64,000 nt of DNA from an uncultured Bacteroidia bacterium (GTDB taxonomy: Bacteria; Bacteroidota; Bacteroidia; Bacteroidales; UBA932): NCBI GenBank assembly GCA_902768985.1, contig CACXNA010000006.1, forward strand, positions 1 to 64,000. The letters run 5' to 3'. Under the pieces are notes generated by a model. It did no database searches. It worked only from the letters and a program-made list of their open reading frames with translations, and was not told the origin of the DNA. Both the position numbers and the translations under genes were made by a program. Shown here in pieces: positions 1-6,973 of this stretch (positions are counted from its first letter, which is position 1; the number at the start of each line of letters is the position of its first letter).

Positions 1-486
1 GCATCGGCCCTGGATGTCAATCTGGTAGAAGATGACGGCTTTCTCACGCGTGACCCCGATGCGGTATTCCTGGATGAGGGAGGAAACCGTTATCGGGTCA
101 AAAAGGGTGCGGAGAAAGGTGATGAAATCGGAGTCGAGGGTGGGGCGGATGCTCCTGGCAACAATGTTGTCCGGGATGGTGTCCACTTTGTCCACTCGGT
201 GGACGGGTGGACAGGGTGGACGCTGGTGGACGGATTTATTCAGCCACTCCGGAGCCTTGCGCCAGTCTTCTGCGTTGGGTCTGGCCTCCGGATGGTCCTT
301 GAAGTACTGGCGCGGGGTGTAATGGTAGTTGCAGCCGGATTCGTGGTCGCACCGGCCAACAGTCTCGTGGAGAGGGTTTCCGTCGTTGTCGACGTAGAGC
401 GTGAAGCAGCGTTTCCCGCCACAGTTGGGGCAAGTGTGACGGGAGGCAGTGCCGGCATATTTCTGAAGATGATAGTTAAATTCCAT
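1..486 (-). CDS. DUF6371-type zinc-ribbon protein of a mobile element (3' part cut by window edge)
   Basis: The reading frame is open from an ATG at 486 down to base 1, so only the first 162 residues are seen. A zinc ribbon is visible: C19-P-N-C22 followed by C46 and C52, with the motifs VGRCDHESGC and YHYTPRQYF that are typical of Bacteroidetes DUF6371 proteins. These proteins are coded next to RepA-like ATPases in integrative elements and are thought to act in replication or mobilisation, possibly primase-like. The gene follows the RepA-like gene by 12 nt, so they are probably co-transcribed. The linker near residues 86-102 is encoded by a cluster of GTCCAC/GTGGAC hexamers (see that entry). 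Function beyond family is inference. Confidence 0.75.
   Translation of the reverse strand, partial: MEFNYHLQKYAGTASRHTCPNCGGKRCFTLYVDNDGNPLHETVGRCDHESGCNYHYTPRQYFKDHPEARPNAEDWRKAPEWLNKSVHQRPPCPPVHRVDKVDTIPDNIVARSIRPTLDSDFITFLRTLFDPITVSSLIQEYRIGVTREKAVIFYQIDIQGRC
181..231. repeat. GTCCAC/GTGGAC hexamer cluster inside the DUF6371-type gene
   Basis: On the plus strand GTCCAC starts at 181 and 190, and its complement GTGGAC at 199, 207, 216 and 226. Six hexamers are thus spaced 8-10 bp apart and arranged head to head. A related cluster lies in the 3' end of the neighbouring ATPase gene. Confidence 0.8.
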
Positions 487-498
487 TGCTGTAGGGTT

Positions 499-1578
499 TT
501 ACTCTGATTCCTGGTTCTCGAAAAGGCTTTGTCCACCGTTGTCCACTTTGTCCACCTTGTCCACGCTGTCCACGGTGGACACCTGGTTGGACTGCTCTGC
601 TTTAGCGATGATTTTACCGACCATCGACTTTGAAATGCCAACCTGGGCGGCGATGTCACGGTAGTTCAGGCCCTGCTTGTGAAGTTCTACGACACGCATA
701 TCGCGCTGGATAATGTCGTTGTCGTCAGGCTCTGAGAGGTGGTTTTTCTCAGGCTCCGTGTACAGGAAGTTGAAGCGGACCATGTCATCCTCCTTGCTGA
801 GTTCGAAGACCATCACGGAACCGGCTCCGTAGGAGAAACCTCCGTAACGGACTTTCAGCTGCTTGACGAAGCGGAAATTTTCGTCCTTGGAACTGAGGCC
901 GATGGCGAATACACTGTCAAAGTAGTTGAACAGTTTCTTCGATCCTGCGAGGTCGTTCTGGGTGATGGGTGCCCAGGTGTGGCGTTTGGGCGTGTGGGCA
1001 ATGATCAGGATGGACCAGGCGTACTGCTGCTTGAGTTTGAGGAGTTTCATCATGAAGGTGCCGGCGTCCTGGCCTTTCTCCGCGTTGTTGCAGAGGTAAC
1101 CGATATTATCCACGATGATAACGGGGGTCTTCATCTGCAGGGCGGCTTTCTCGATGTTGCCAAGGATGCGGTCTTCCCAGTCCTTGAGATCCATGCGGGC
1201 CGGTACGATGGTAGCCCGAAAGAAGTTGTCAGGGAAGCGGTGCAGCTGGCCGGTTTTCTTGTTGGTGTAGCGGTCCTGAAACTGCTTTGCAGAGAGTTCG
1301 CAATCAAGGTACAGGACACGGAAACGCTGGGCGATTCCTTCTGCAATCTGGACTGCGAAGAGGGATTTACCGATATTGGAATCAGCAAAGAGGCAAGAGA
1401 CTTCGCCCTGGTACCAAAGCTTGTCGTAGAGCGGTTCTGGGTCGGGTTCCTTGGAGGCGTCAAGGAGGGTGTCGTTGACGCTCTTAACGGCAAGCATGTC
1501 GATGTCGGTGGTGTGCGCCTGGGCTTCCACGGCAGCCGTGATGGCTTCGACAGGGTTGATGCTATCCGTTGTTTCCAT
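499..1578 (-). CDS. RepA-like AAA/RecA-fold ATPase with C-terminal HTH
   Basis: A 359-residue protein. The Walker A motif ADSNIGKS is at about residues 65-72, the Walker B strand VIIVDN at about 153-158, and LIIAHTPKR at about 191-199 fits the sensor region of RepA/DnaB-type hexameric helicases. The C-terminus (about 298-335) reads as a helix-turn-helix (NYRDIAAQVGISKSMVGKII) followed by a VDK repeat tail. I chose the ATG at 1578 over the one at 1626 because it leaves a short 17-nt overlap with the upstream DUF3853 gene. It is likely the replication helicase or initiator of the integrated element. The tail is encoded by a cluster of GTCCAC hexamers. Confidence 0.8.
   Translation of the reverse strand: METTDSINPVEAITAAVEAQAHTTDIDMLAVKSVNDTLLDASKEPDPEPLYDKLWYQGEVSCLFADSNIGKSLFAVQIAEGIAQRFRVLYLDCELSAKQFQDRYTNKKTGQLHRFPDNFFRATIVPARMDLKDWEDRILGNIEKAALQMKTPVIIVDNIGYLCNNAEKGQDAGTFMMKLLKLKQQYAWSILIIAHTPKRHTWAPITQNDLAGSKKLFNYFDSVFAIGLSSKDENFRFVKQLKVRYGGFSYGAGSVMVFELSKEDDMVRFNFLYTEPEKNHLSEPDDNDIIQRDMRVVELHKQGLNYRDIAAQVGISKSMVGKIIAKAEQSNQVSTVDSVDKVDKVDNGGQSLFENQESE
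531..580. repeat. GTCCAC hexamer cluster at the 3' end of the RepA-like gene
   Basis: GTCCAC starts at 531, 541, 550, 559 and 568, and the complement GTGGAC at 575-580. Spacing is mostly 9 bp, that is three codons, and the translated product is a VDS-VDK-VDK-VDN tail. The same hexamer is clustered again at 181-231 although the peptide coded there is different. Confidence 0.8.
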
Positions 1579-1864
1579 CCTTGTGCGTCTTGAAGAGTTC
1601 AATGGCCTGGTCGGCATCAATAACAATCTTGCGGCCCTGCTGCATGATGGCTGGCTTGAGGAAGCTGTCCTTGTAGCGTTGTGCCGTCAGGTGCGAGCAG
1701 CTGAAGAGAGATTGGATGCCCTTCAGGCCATACACGTAACGGCGGGGGCCTCCGGATACGGACTTGACCGCTTCGGTTTTGGGCTGGATTCCGAGCTCCC
1801 GGAGGAGTTCTTTGAGGTCGCCGACCGTGAGGGCGGCAATGGGTGTTGTGTTTTCGATAATCAT
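1562..1864 (-). CDS. DUF3853 family DNA-binding protein
   Basis: A 100-residue protein with the pattern TVGDLKELLRELG near the N-terminus and YVYGLKGIQSLFSCSHLTAQ followed by IDADQAIELF. This is the winged-helix, excisionase-like layout of Bacteroides DUF3853 proteins found at the head of mobile-element replication operons. It is the first gene of the leftward operon; its stop lies inside the start of the RepA-like gene, which suggests translational coupling. It may bind the palindrome at 1893-1906 in its own leader, but that is inference. Confidence 0.75.
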   Translation of the reverse strand: MIIENTTPIAALTVGDLKELLRELGIQPKTEAVKSVSGGPRRYVYGLKGIQSLFSCSHLTAQRYKDSFLKPAIMQQGRKIVIDADQAIELFKTHKDGNNG

Positions 1865-1892
1865 TTTTCTGATGATTAAAGGTTAAACAAAA

Positions 1893-1906
1893 CACAACCG
1901 GTTGTG
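1893..1906. promoter_or_regulatory. Perfect 14-bp palindrome, candidate operator
   Basis: CACAACCGGTTGTG is its own reverse complement and sits in the untranslated leader of the DUF3853 gene, 29 nt before its start. This is a plausible dimer binding site for an element-encoded regulator. Confidence 0.5.
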
Positions 1907-1930
1907 CAGTAATTTCTGCGAGCGCTGGAA

Positions 1931-1973
1931 CAAAGGTATATCAGTTTTTATGATAGCGCAATATGCTGATATA
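1931..1973 (-). promoter_or_regulatory. Promoter of the leftward operon with a flanking inverted repeat
   Basis: Read on the minus strand, TACCTTTG at 1938-1931 matches the Bacteroidetes -7 box. TATATCAG (1937-1944) and CTGATATA (1966-1973) form 8-bp inverted arms that overlap the -7 box and reach into the -33 region, as an operator would. Confidence 0.45.
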
Positions 1974-2243
1974 GTTGGGTTTACACCTTTCGAATTAGAG
2001 TAAACTCTACAATAAGAAACGATATTAAAGCATACTTAAAAAGCACTTCAACTTGACACTTTTTTGCGAATCTGTTCAGTTGATGTGCGGTTTGAGTTTG
2101 TTTTAGTTTGGTTTGGTAATAATTGGGGTATAGGGTGTCAAATTGTTGTGCAGGTGAAAGTTTGGGGGATTGACTGGCGCTTGTATGTTAAGTAAATTTG
2201 AATCAAAGATTTACGAAAACAAGATTAAAACAGTTCTTAAACT

Positions 2244-3290
2244 ATGATAGCGCTTCCTTCCATTGCTTTCGGGGGCTTTTCTGGGTCGGCAAAGGGTGTT
2301 ACGGCTCGCCAAGTGGGCGGCCGTAGCATCCTTTCCTTGAAATGCTATCCGACAGGTGTAGCGACGGGAGCCCAGCTTGCCCGTCGGGCTTCATTGAAGA
2401 AGATTTCCAAGAGCTGGGTGGCGCTCACGAATGAGCAGCGCCAGGAGTGGGACCGGCTGGCAGAACACGCCTCCGGTGCTTCGTCGCTGGGCCAGAAGGC
2501 CGAGCTCTCCGGTATGAACCTGTACGTGCGCCTGAACGCGAACCGCGTGATGGCCGGGGAGGCTGTGATGGCCGATGCTCCGGCGGCGCAGGTGGCTGTG
2601 CCGAATGTGGTGTATGGCTCCGTGGCGGTGACGCCGCAGTATATGGCCCTGGGCGGAATCAAGCACGAGAGTGCGCCGTTCAAGTTGGTGGTGAAGATGT
2701 CTGGTTCGCAGAGCGCGGGGATTTCCAATGGCTGGAGTAAGACTGTGATTATTACTCCGGGTATGGAGGATGACTGGGGCGAGGCGGACGTGACTACGCT
2801 TTATATGAAGACGATTGGCGTGGAGCCGACGCCCGGGCAGAAAGTGTTTGTGGAAGCTTATTGGCTGGATACCGACACCGGTTTTGCCGGACAGGTAGCG
2901 AGGGAGGCTGTGATTGTGACGGGTGAGGCTCCTGTGCAGCGTAGGGTCAGGGTGACTATGGATGTTTTGGATCCTACTGAGGATAACAACGTCACTGCCA
3001 TTGACGTGGACTTTTCTACGGGCGCTCCCGTGGCACAATTCAACGCTGTATGCCTGGGACACAGCAATGTCGCTTCCTCTGAGGTCTATCTGTCCCAGCA
3101 GCTCCCTGCAGAAGTTATCGGTACTGGTGTCTGCCTCGGCCGTGCAAATGATCCTAACGGCAAGATTGTCGCTCAGTCCTACCTGGTCTATATCCGCAAT
3201 TATGGCGGCAAGTCTGAAATGACCTTTGCTCATCGTGGCGGCTACTACGTGGCAAAAACGGAGTGCTTCGGAGCCGGTATCATCTATTAA
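2244..3290 (+). CDS. SAKGVTA-motif protein, paralog A (mobile-element associated, function unknown)
   Basis: A 348-residue protein with no signal peptide. Its first ~100 residues match the product at 4733-5425: both have IPSIAF, SGSAKGVTA, a central W..LTNEQ...W segment, then SG.NL..RLN. The spacing resembles small phage or element proteins of Bacteroidetes that carry a Q..R...W..L...Q...W core. The C-terminal two thirds differ between the paralogs and look beta-rich. It is first in the rightward block, which also holds holin-like and spanin-like genes, so a structural or particle-related role is possible. The function is not established. Confidence 0.6.
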   Translation: MIALPSIAFGGFSGSAKGVTARQVGGRSILSLKCYPTGVATGAQLARRASLKKISKSWVALTNEQRQEWDRLAEHASGASSLGQKAELSGMNLYVRLNANRVMAGEAVMADAPAAQVAVPNVVYGSVAVTPQYMALGGIKHESAPFKLVVKMSGSQSAGISNGWSKTVIITPGMEDDWGEADVTTLYMKTIGVEPTPGQKVFVEAYWLDTDTGFAGQVAREAVIVTGEAPVQRRVRVTMDVLDPTEDNNVTAIDVDFSTGAPVAQFNAVCLGHSNVASSEVYLSQQLPAEVIGTGVCLGRANDPNGKIVAQSYLVYIRNYGGKSEMTFAHRGGYYVAKTECFGAGIIY

Positions 3291-3308
3291 CCTTCAATCT
3301 GAAACGCT

Positions 3309-4049
3309 ATGTTCAACAGTACAGGAAATAACTTCGGTGCCGGCCAGATCTCCTTCAAGGATTATCAGGTTTCCAATTACGTGGTGCTGAATGCGAAGTT
3401 CAGCTTTGATCCCACCAGCGCAGAGTACCAGGCTTGTGACCAGCTGGAAATCTACGTGCCGGACCTCAGCATAGACCGCAGTGCAGTTGGTGCTGTCTTC
3501 GTCCGCTTTATGGAAGATGCGCACTACTCCTGGGGTGATTCTATCTATGATGGCGGTTCCATCCTCAAGTCCTGGGTGAAAGACAAGAACACCATCGTGA
3601 TTGAGAAGCAGCCTTGGTTTGACCAGAATGGCCCGCTCATCATCTACATCCTCACGCTCTACCCGCAACTCAACCAAGGTGCCAACACCATCAAAGGAAC
3701 GCAGCAGCGCCTAACGATGACAACGCCGGATAACTACCTGCGCTTCAACTACGAGACCTTTATGGTGGAGTTTGAGCACTGGGTTTTCATCCATCTACTG
3801 TTCTCCGGATGCTCCTACGCTTACAGGGATTCTCTCTGGGAAGTGGTCATGGAAGAGCTGCCGGCAGACATCACTGCAGATGTCCCCATCTGCGGAGGCG
3901 GCAACCAGATGCACCCGGAGTGCGACGGCATGGCAGAGGCCCACATCGAGAACAAGACTCTCTCCAACCAGCGCCGTGTGATGGGATTCTGGGACACTGG
4001 ACACGATCCGTTTGTGTATGCGTTCCTTGTAAGAGATAATAATGCGTAA
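3309..4049 (+). CDS. Unrecognised protein of the element's rightward block
   Basis: A 246-residue protein that I do not recognise. It has no signal peptide or membrane segment. It is rich in aromatic residues (repeated Y, W and F) and predicted beta structure. A cluster of C, H and M near residues 180-215 (VPICGGGNQMHPECDGMAEAH) could bind metal. It starts 18 nt after the SAKGVTA protein and ends 5 nt before the holin-like gene, so it is surely in the same transcript. Position between a possible structural protein and lysis-like genes makes a virion or tail-like component conceivable, but nothing in the sequence proves it. Confidence 0.55.
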   Translation: MFNSTGNNFGAGQISFKDYQVSNYVVLNAKFSFDPTSAEYQACDQLEIYVPDLSIDRSAVGAVFVRFMEDAHYSWGDSIYDGGSILKSWVKDKNTIVIEKQPWFDQNGPLIIYILTLYPQLNQGANTIKGTQQRLTMTTPDNYLRFNYETFMVEFEHWVFIHLLFSGCSYAYRDSLWEVVMEELPADITADVPICGGGNQMHPECDGMAEAHIENKTLSNQRRVMGFWDTGHDPFVYAFLVRDNNA

Positions 4050-4054
4050 CGGCC

Positions 4055-4540
4055 ATGACGCAGAAGAAGAAAATAGAACTTACTCGCCTGCAGGGTATCA
4101 TCGCAGTGGCCAGCTTCACCAGCGGTGTCCTGATCGCGGCTGTGTGCCTGTTCTTCATCGAGCCCCTGGGGGAGATAGCTTCTTCGGCTATTTCGATTGT
4201 GAGCGAGCTGCTGGTCCTCTGCGGGGCGATCCTGGGCGTCAAGGCCTCTTACGATGTCAAGTTCCGGAAGTTCGAAGCCGAGCTCCGGGCTCGCTTCTGC
4301 CTGCAGTACTGTCCGCCAGCTTCCATCGACGGACAGTACCAAGGTGGAAGTCCGAACGGAGACGGTCATCGAGAAGGATACCGTCCTGGTCGAGATGCCG
4401 GTTGTCGTGGAGCGGGTCGCAGTCCTGGACACGGTGTCACATCTGGAGAACAAATACGCCGCTTCCTCGGCCGTGGTTTCCGACGGAGTGCTGAAGCACA
4501 CACTGGAGACGAAGCCCGTGAAGTTGCCGGCGGTTGTTGA
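4055..4540 (+). CDS. Holin-like small membrane protein
   Basis: The first ~85 residues have the layout of Bacteroidetes phage holins: a charged MTQKKK start, a membrane segment at about 14-35, a second at about 43-62, and a basic VKASYDVKFRKFE tail. The frame continues to 161 residues, but the last ~75 (rich in G, R, S) look like an out-of-frame read-through of the spanin-like gene, which is coded in another frame here. Either the stop was lost by an indel or the two genes really overlap. The role, permeabilising the inner membrane, is inferred from family resemblance. Confidence 0.55.
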   Translation: MTQKKKIELTRLQGIIAVASFTSGVLIAAVCLFFIEPLGEIASSAISIVSELLVLCGAILGVKASYDVKFRKFEAELRARFCLQYCPPASIDGQYQGGSPNGDGHREGYRPGRDAGCRGAGRSPGHGVTSGEQIRRFLGRGFRRSAEAHTGDEAREVAGGC

Positions 4541-4730
4541 CAAACAGATCGTGTATCGGGATTCCTTAATATATAGGGACCGGGTACAGACCGTGACGGT
4601 TGAAGTGGAGAAAAAGTTGACCGGCTGGCAGCAAGCCAAGCTTAGAGTCGGTGGATTCTGCTTCTTTGCCGTGATTTTGATTGCACTTTATTTTCTTATT
4701 ACTCAATTTATTAACCTTAAACTCTTCTGA
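4254..4730 (+). CDS. Spanin-like (Rz-type) protein with lipobox and C-terminal membrane anchor
   Basis: A 158-residue frame that overlaps the holin-like frame by up to 287 nt. LASAC at residues 13-17 resembles a lipobox, but the residues before it are polar (S, G, K, P), so a normal signal peptide is missing or in another frame. The middle has alternating charged/hydrophobic strands with repeated DTV, RDS and YRDR motifs. Then LTGWQQAKLRVGG leads into one membrane helix at about 132-150. This layout is typical of the gene after the holin in Bacteroidetes prophages. I propose it joins inner and outer membrane during lysis or release. The N-terminus is uncertain. Confidence 0.5.
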   Translation: MSSSGSSKPSSGLASACSTVRQLPSTDSTKVEVRTETVIEKDTVLVEMPVVVERVAVLDTVSHLENKYAASSAVVSDGVLKHTLETKPVKLPAVVDKQIVYRDSLIYRDRVQTVTVEVEKKLTGWQQAKLRVGGFCFFAVILIALYFLITQFINLKLF

Positions 4731-4732
4731 CT

Positions 4733-5425
4733 ATGAAGTACATTCCTTCCATCGCCTTCGAGGAGATGAGCGGCAGCGCCAAGGGCGTAACGGCCGCAAA
4801 GATGAAGAACCGCAAGTACATCCGCAACCGCGGGTATGGCGGTTCCGTCAGGACCCAGGACCAGGCTAAGGTCAAGGGCATTTTCAAGCGTCTGACCACG
4901 ATGTGGCGCTCGCTCACCAACGAGCAGATCCTCGCGTGGAACAAGCTTGCCCTCAGCCAGCAGGGCCGTAGCGTCCTCGGTACCGGTGCCAAGATTTCCG
5001 GTGCCAACCTGTTCACCCGTCTCAACTACTGGATTGTCGCCTGTGGCGGTGCCCCTGTGACCACGCCTCCGACTCTCGTGGGAGTTGAGAACCCTTCCAC
5101 CGCCACCATCGTGTGCCAGGGTGACACCTTTACCTTCAAGCTGGATCAGGCTCTCGCCGACAACGGCGGCATCTTCCTGGTCATCGAGGCCACCGAAGGT
5201 CAGTCCAATGGCGTCTCCCGCGCCCACGCGAAGGCCTCTGCCATCAAGATGGTGGAAGAGCCCACCGCCGCAGCTGTCGACATCCGTGCCGACTACGTGG
5301 CCAAGAACGGTGCTCCCAGCGCCGCAGCGCCGAAGATTTTCTTCCGCTACTACTACGTCAACTCCAGCACCGGCGAGAAGTCCGGTACCATGCTGGCTGA
5401 GGTGGCGTGGACTGCCGGAGCCTAA
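4733..5425 (+). CDS. SAKGVTA-motif protein, paralog B
   Basis: A 230-residue protein. The N-terminal ~100 residues are paralogous to the product at 2244-3290 (shared SGSAKGVTA, LTNEQ, SG.NL..RLN and near-identical spacing), while the rest is different and Ala/Thr rich. It is the last gene of the rightward block, 2 nt after the spanin-like gene, and is followed by a strong terminator. No signal peptide or membrane segment. Two copies of one fold at either end of a small operon with lysis-like genes suggest paired structural parts, but this is inference. Confidence 0.6.
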   Translation: MKYIPSIAFEEMSGSAKGVTAAKMKNRKYIRNRGYGGSVRTQDQAKVKGIFKRLTTMWRSLTNEQILAWNKLALSQQGRSVLGTGAKISGANLFTRLNYWIVACGGAPVTTPPTLVGVENPSTATIVCQGDTFTFKLDQALADNGGIFLVIEATEGQSNGVSRAHAKASAIKMVEEPTAAAVDIRADYVAKNGAPSAAAPKIFFRYYYVNSSTGEKSGTMLAEVAWTAGA

Positions 5426-5480
5426 TAAAAGGCCTTCCTTGATCTTCGCTCTTTTGACGGGCGAGGGGACAAAAAGATTT

Positions 5481-5512
5481 CCTGCCTTCCTTTCGGGGGG
5501 CAGGTTTTTTTT
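5481..5512 (+). terminator. Intrinsic terminator of the rightward element block
   Basis: A 10-bp stem (5481-5490 with 5495-5504, two G-T pairs) with a TTTC loop, followed directly by eight T residues. Confidence 0.9.
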
Positions 5513-5622
5513 GTTTTTATCCGGACGTATGGTGTGGAAATGTCGCGGGAGGTCCCTGGCTCGACCCGGGCTCCGACCCCCGATTTTAGGGTTTACAGTA
5601 TAGGGGAGGCTAATAAAGAAAA

Positions 5623-5664
5623 TTATACACAACTCGCCAAAACTGTGTACGAAATTGTGTATAA
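5623..5664. repeat. TTATACACAA inverted repeat near the tRNA-linked end
   Basis: TTATACACAA at 5623-5632 and its exact reverse complement TTGTGTATAA at 5655-5664, separated by 22 bp. TTATACACA fits the DnaA box consensus TTATnCACA. The pair sits 34 bp from the tRNA 3' end, so arm-type integrase sites are an alternative. Confidence 0.55.
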
Positions 5665-5697
5665 CCTCTGTAACTTGCTGATTTTCAGCGTATTTTG

Positions 5698-5770
5698 TGG
5701 AGCATAGGAGAATCGAACTCCTGACCTTTTGAATGCCATTCAAACGCTCTACCAACTGAGCTAATACCCC
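5698..5770 (-). tRNA. tRNA-Ala (anticodon GGC)
   Basis: A 73-nt tRNA on the minus strand. The acceptor arm GGGGTAT pairs with ATGCTCC and includes the G3-U70 pair that identifies alanine tRNAs. The D-arm begins AGCTCAGTTGGTAGAGC, the anticodon stem TTTGA/TCAAA encloses loop ATGGCAT with anticodon GGC, and the T-arm has TTCGA. The CCA end is not encoded. Its 3' end faces the mobile-element genes at 1-5425, the usual orientation for integration at a tRNA 3' end. Confidence 0.95.
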
Positions 5771-5836
5771 GTTTGTGGAATGCAAAGGTACTACTTTTTT
5801 TCGAACCTGCAAGTGATTTCTCAAGAAAATTGGGAG

Positions 5837-5844
5837 TATCTTTG
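5837..5844 (+). promoter_or_regulatory. -7 box, probably leaderless start
   Basis: TATCTTTG ends 4 nt before the ATG at 5849, so transcription should begin at or next to the start codon. Confidence 0.6.
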
Positions 5845-5848
5845 CGCC

Positions 5849-6505
5849 ATGAAATACAAACTGGTCATTTTTGATCTCGACGGCACCCTCGTCGACACGA
5901 TTGCGGACCTGGGCGCGGCAGCGAACGCGGCCCTGGCCGCGAAGGGCCTGCCGCAGCACGCGCCGGACGCGTTCCGGGGGATGGTGGGGCACGGCGTGCG
6001 CAACCTGATGAAGCAGGCGATGCCGGAGGCGATGCGCGCGGACGAGCAGGCGCTCGATGCGCTCCTGGAGGTCTTCTTACAATATTACATTGAACATATC
6101 GACGAGCGCTCGCGCCCCTATCCCGGCATCCGCGAGCTGCTGCAGGAGCTGCAGGCCGCCGGCGCGGAGCTGGCCGTCGCCTCGAACAAGTTCCAGGCGG
6201 GCGCGGAGAAGCTGGTCAGCCGGATGTTCCCCGAGATCGCATTTGCCGCCGTCCTCGGCGGCCGACCGGGTGCGCCGCTGAAGCCGGACCCTGCCATCGT
6301 GGACGAGATCCGCTCGCGCGTGGGCGTCTCCCTTCGGGAAACGGTGATGGTGGGCGACTCCGCCACGGACATCGCCACCGCCGCCGGCGCGGGCGTCGAC
6401 TGCGTGGCGGTCAGCTGGGGCTTCCGCACGCGGGAGCAGCTCGGCGACGCGCCGCGCATCGTCGATTCGGCGCCGGAGCTGCGGGCGCTGCTTTTTGCAG
6501 AATAA
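5849..6505 (+). CDS. gph: HAD-family hydrolase, phosphoglycolate phosphatase-like
   Basis: A 218-residue protein. Motif I FDLDGTLVDT lies at residues 7-16 with both catalytic aspartates; the cap follows; motif II is VASNK; the conserved lysine is in PLKPDP; motif IV is MVGDSATDIATAAGAG. This is the complete haloacid dehalogenase set with the small helical cap typical of Gph/PGP enzymes, which dephosphorylate 2-phosphoglycolate or related small phosphates. I took the ATG at 5849 because the -7 box at 5837-5844 excludes the upstream ATG at 5780. Substrate is not certain because HAD paralogs vary. Confidence 0.85.
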   Translation: MKYKLVIFDLDGTLVDTIADLGAAANAALAAKGLPQHAPDAFRGMVGHGVRNLMKQAMPEAMRADEQALDALLEVFLQYYIEHIDERSRPYPGIRELLQELQAAGAELAVASNKFQAGAEKLVSRMFPEIAFAAVLGGRPGAPLKPDPAIVDEIRSRVGVSLRETVMVGDSATDIATAAGAGVDCVAVSWGFRTREQLGDAPRIVDSAPELRALLFAE

Positions 6506-6541
6506 TCATTATTGGGGATTGCCCGAAGGGCGAAAACGTAT

Positions 6542-6549
6542 TATCTTTG
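6542..6549 (+). promoter_or_regulatory. -7 box of the FMN-binding protein gene
   Basis: TATCTTTG ends 5 nt before the ATG at 6555. Confidence 0.55.
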
Positions 6550-6554
6550 CGACC

Positions 6555-6932
6555 ATGAAACGTGCTATGATCTTTCTTCTGGGCGCCTGTGTGTGCCTGA
6601 ACGCCGCGGCGGCGAACAAGACGCCGAAGACGGTTGTCATCAATACTGAGAAACTGGGCAAAGAGGTCCTCGGCTACGCCGGCCCCACCCCGATAGAAAT
6701 CACCGTCACGGACGGCAAGATCGAGAAGATCGAGGCCCTGCCGAACGTCGAGTCGCCCGGCTTCTTCCAGCGGGTGCAGGAGAGCACTATCTTCACGGCG
6801 CTCATCGGCAAGACCGTCAAAGAAGCCTCCGAAGTGAAGCTGGACGCCGTGAGCGGTGCCACTTACTCTTCGAAGGCTGTCATTGAGAACATTCGCCTGG
6901 GCCTGAAGGAGGCAGCGAAGAAGGTGAAATAG
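6555..6932 (+). CDS. Exported FMN-binding domain protein
   Basis: A 125-residue protein with an N-terminal signal peptide (about 1-20, ending NAAAA) and a single FMN_bind domain. Residues S100-G-A-T103 within DAVSGATYSS match the motif at which ApbE attaches FMN to a Thr in RnfG/NqrC-like proteins. It is much shorter than RnfG and lacks a membrane anchor, so it is probably a periplasmic flavinylated electron carrier. No rnf or apbE gene is adjacent. Partner proteins cannot be named from this window. Confidence 0.75.
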   Translation: MKRAMIFLLGACVCLNAAAANKTPKTVVINTEKLGKEVLGYAGPTPIEITVTDGKIEKIEALPNVESPGFFQRVQESTIFTALIGKTVKEASEVKLDAVSGATYSSKAVIENIRLGLKEAAKKVK

Positions 6933-6953
6933 ATTCCGGGTCAAGCCCGGAAT
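6933..6953. repeat. REP-like palindrome (ATTCCGGG type)
   Basis: ATTCCGGG and CCCGGAAT arms with loop TCAAG, between the convergent FMN-binding and permease genes. The same palindrome recurs at 41822-41842 and inside dsbD at 58214-58234. Confidence 0.8.
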
Positions 6954-6973
6954 GACTATTCTGCCGGGATTGA

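Larger units (their letters stand above)
1865..2243. other. Divergent control region of the tRNA-linked element, no gene
   Basis: AT-rich stretch between the leftward replication genes and the rightward block. It holds a perfect 14-bp palindrome, a promoter with a flanking inverted repeat, and an 11-bp direct repeat TATGATAGCGC (1949-1959 and 2243-2253). The second copy of the direct repeat covers the start codon of the rightward gene. I see no ORF with coding character. Confidence 0.6.

Noticed and set aside
1-5425. Complete prophage
   Set aside because: No capsid, portal, terminase, tail or integrase gene is in the visible part.
5848-5849. Longer form of the HAD hydrolase starting at 5780
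   Set aside because: The added residues have no homology and would be translated from upstream of the -7 box at 5837-5844.
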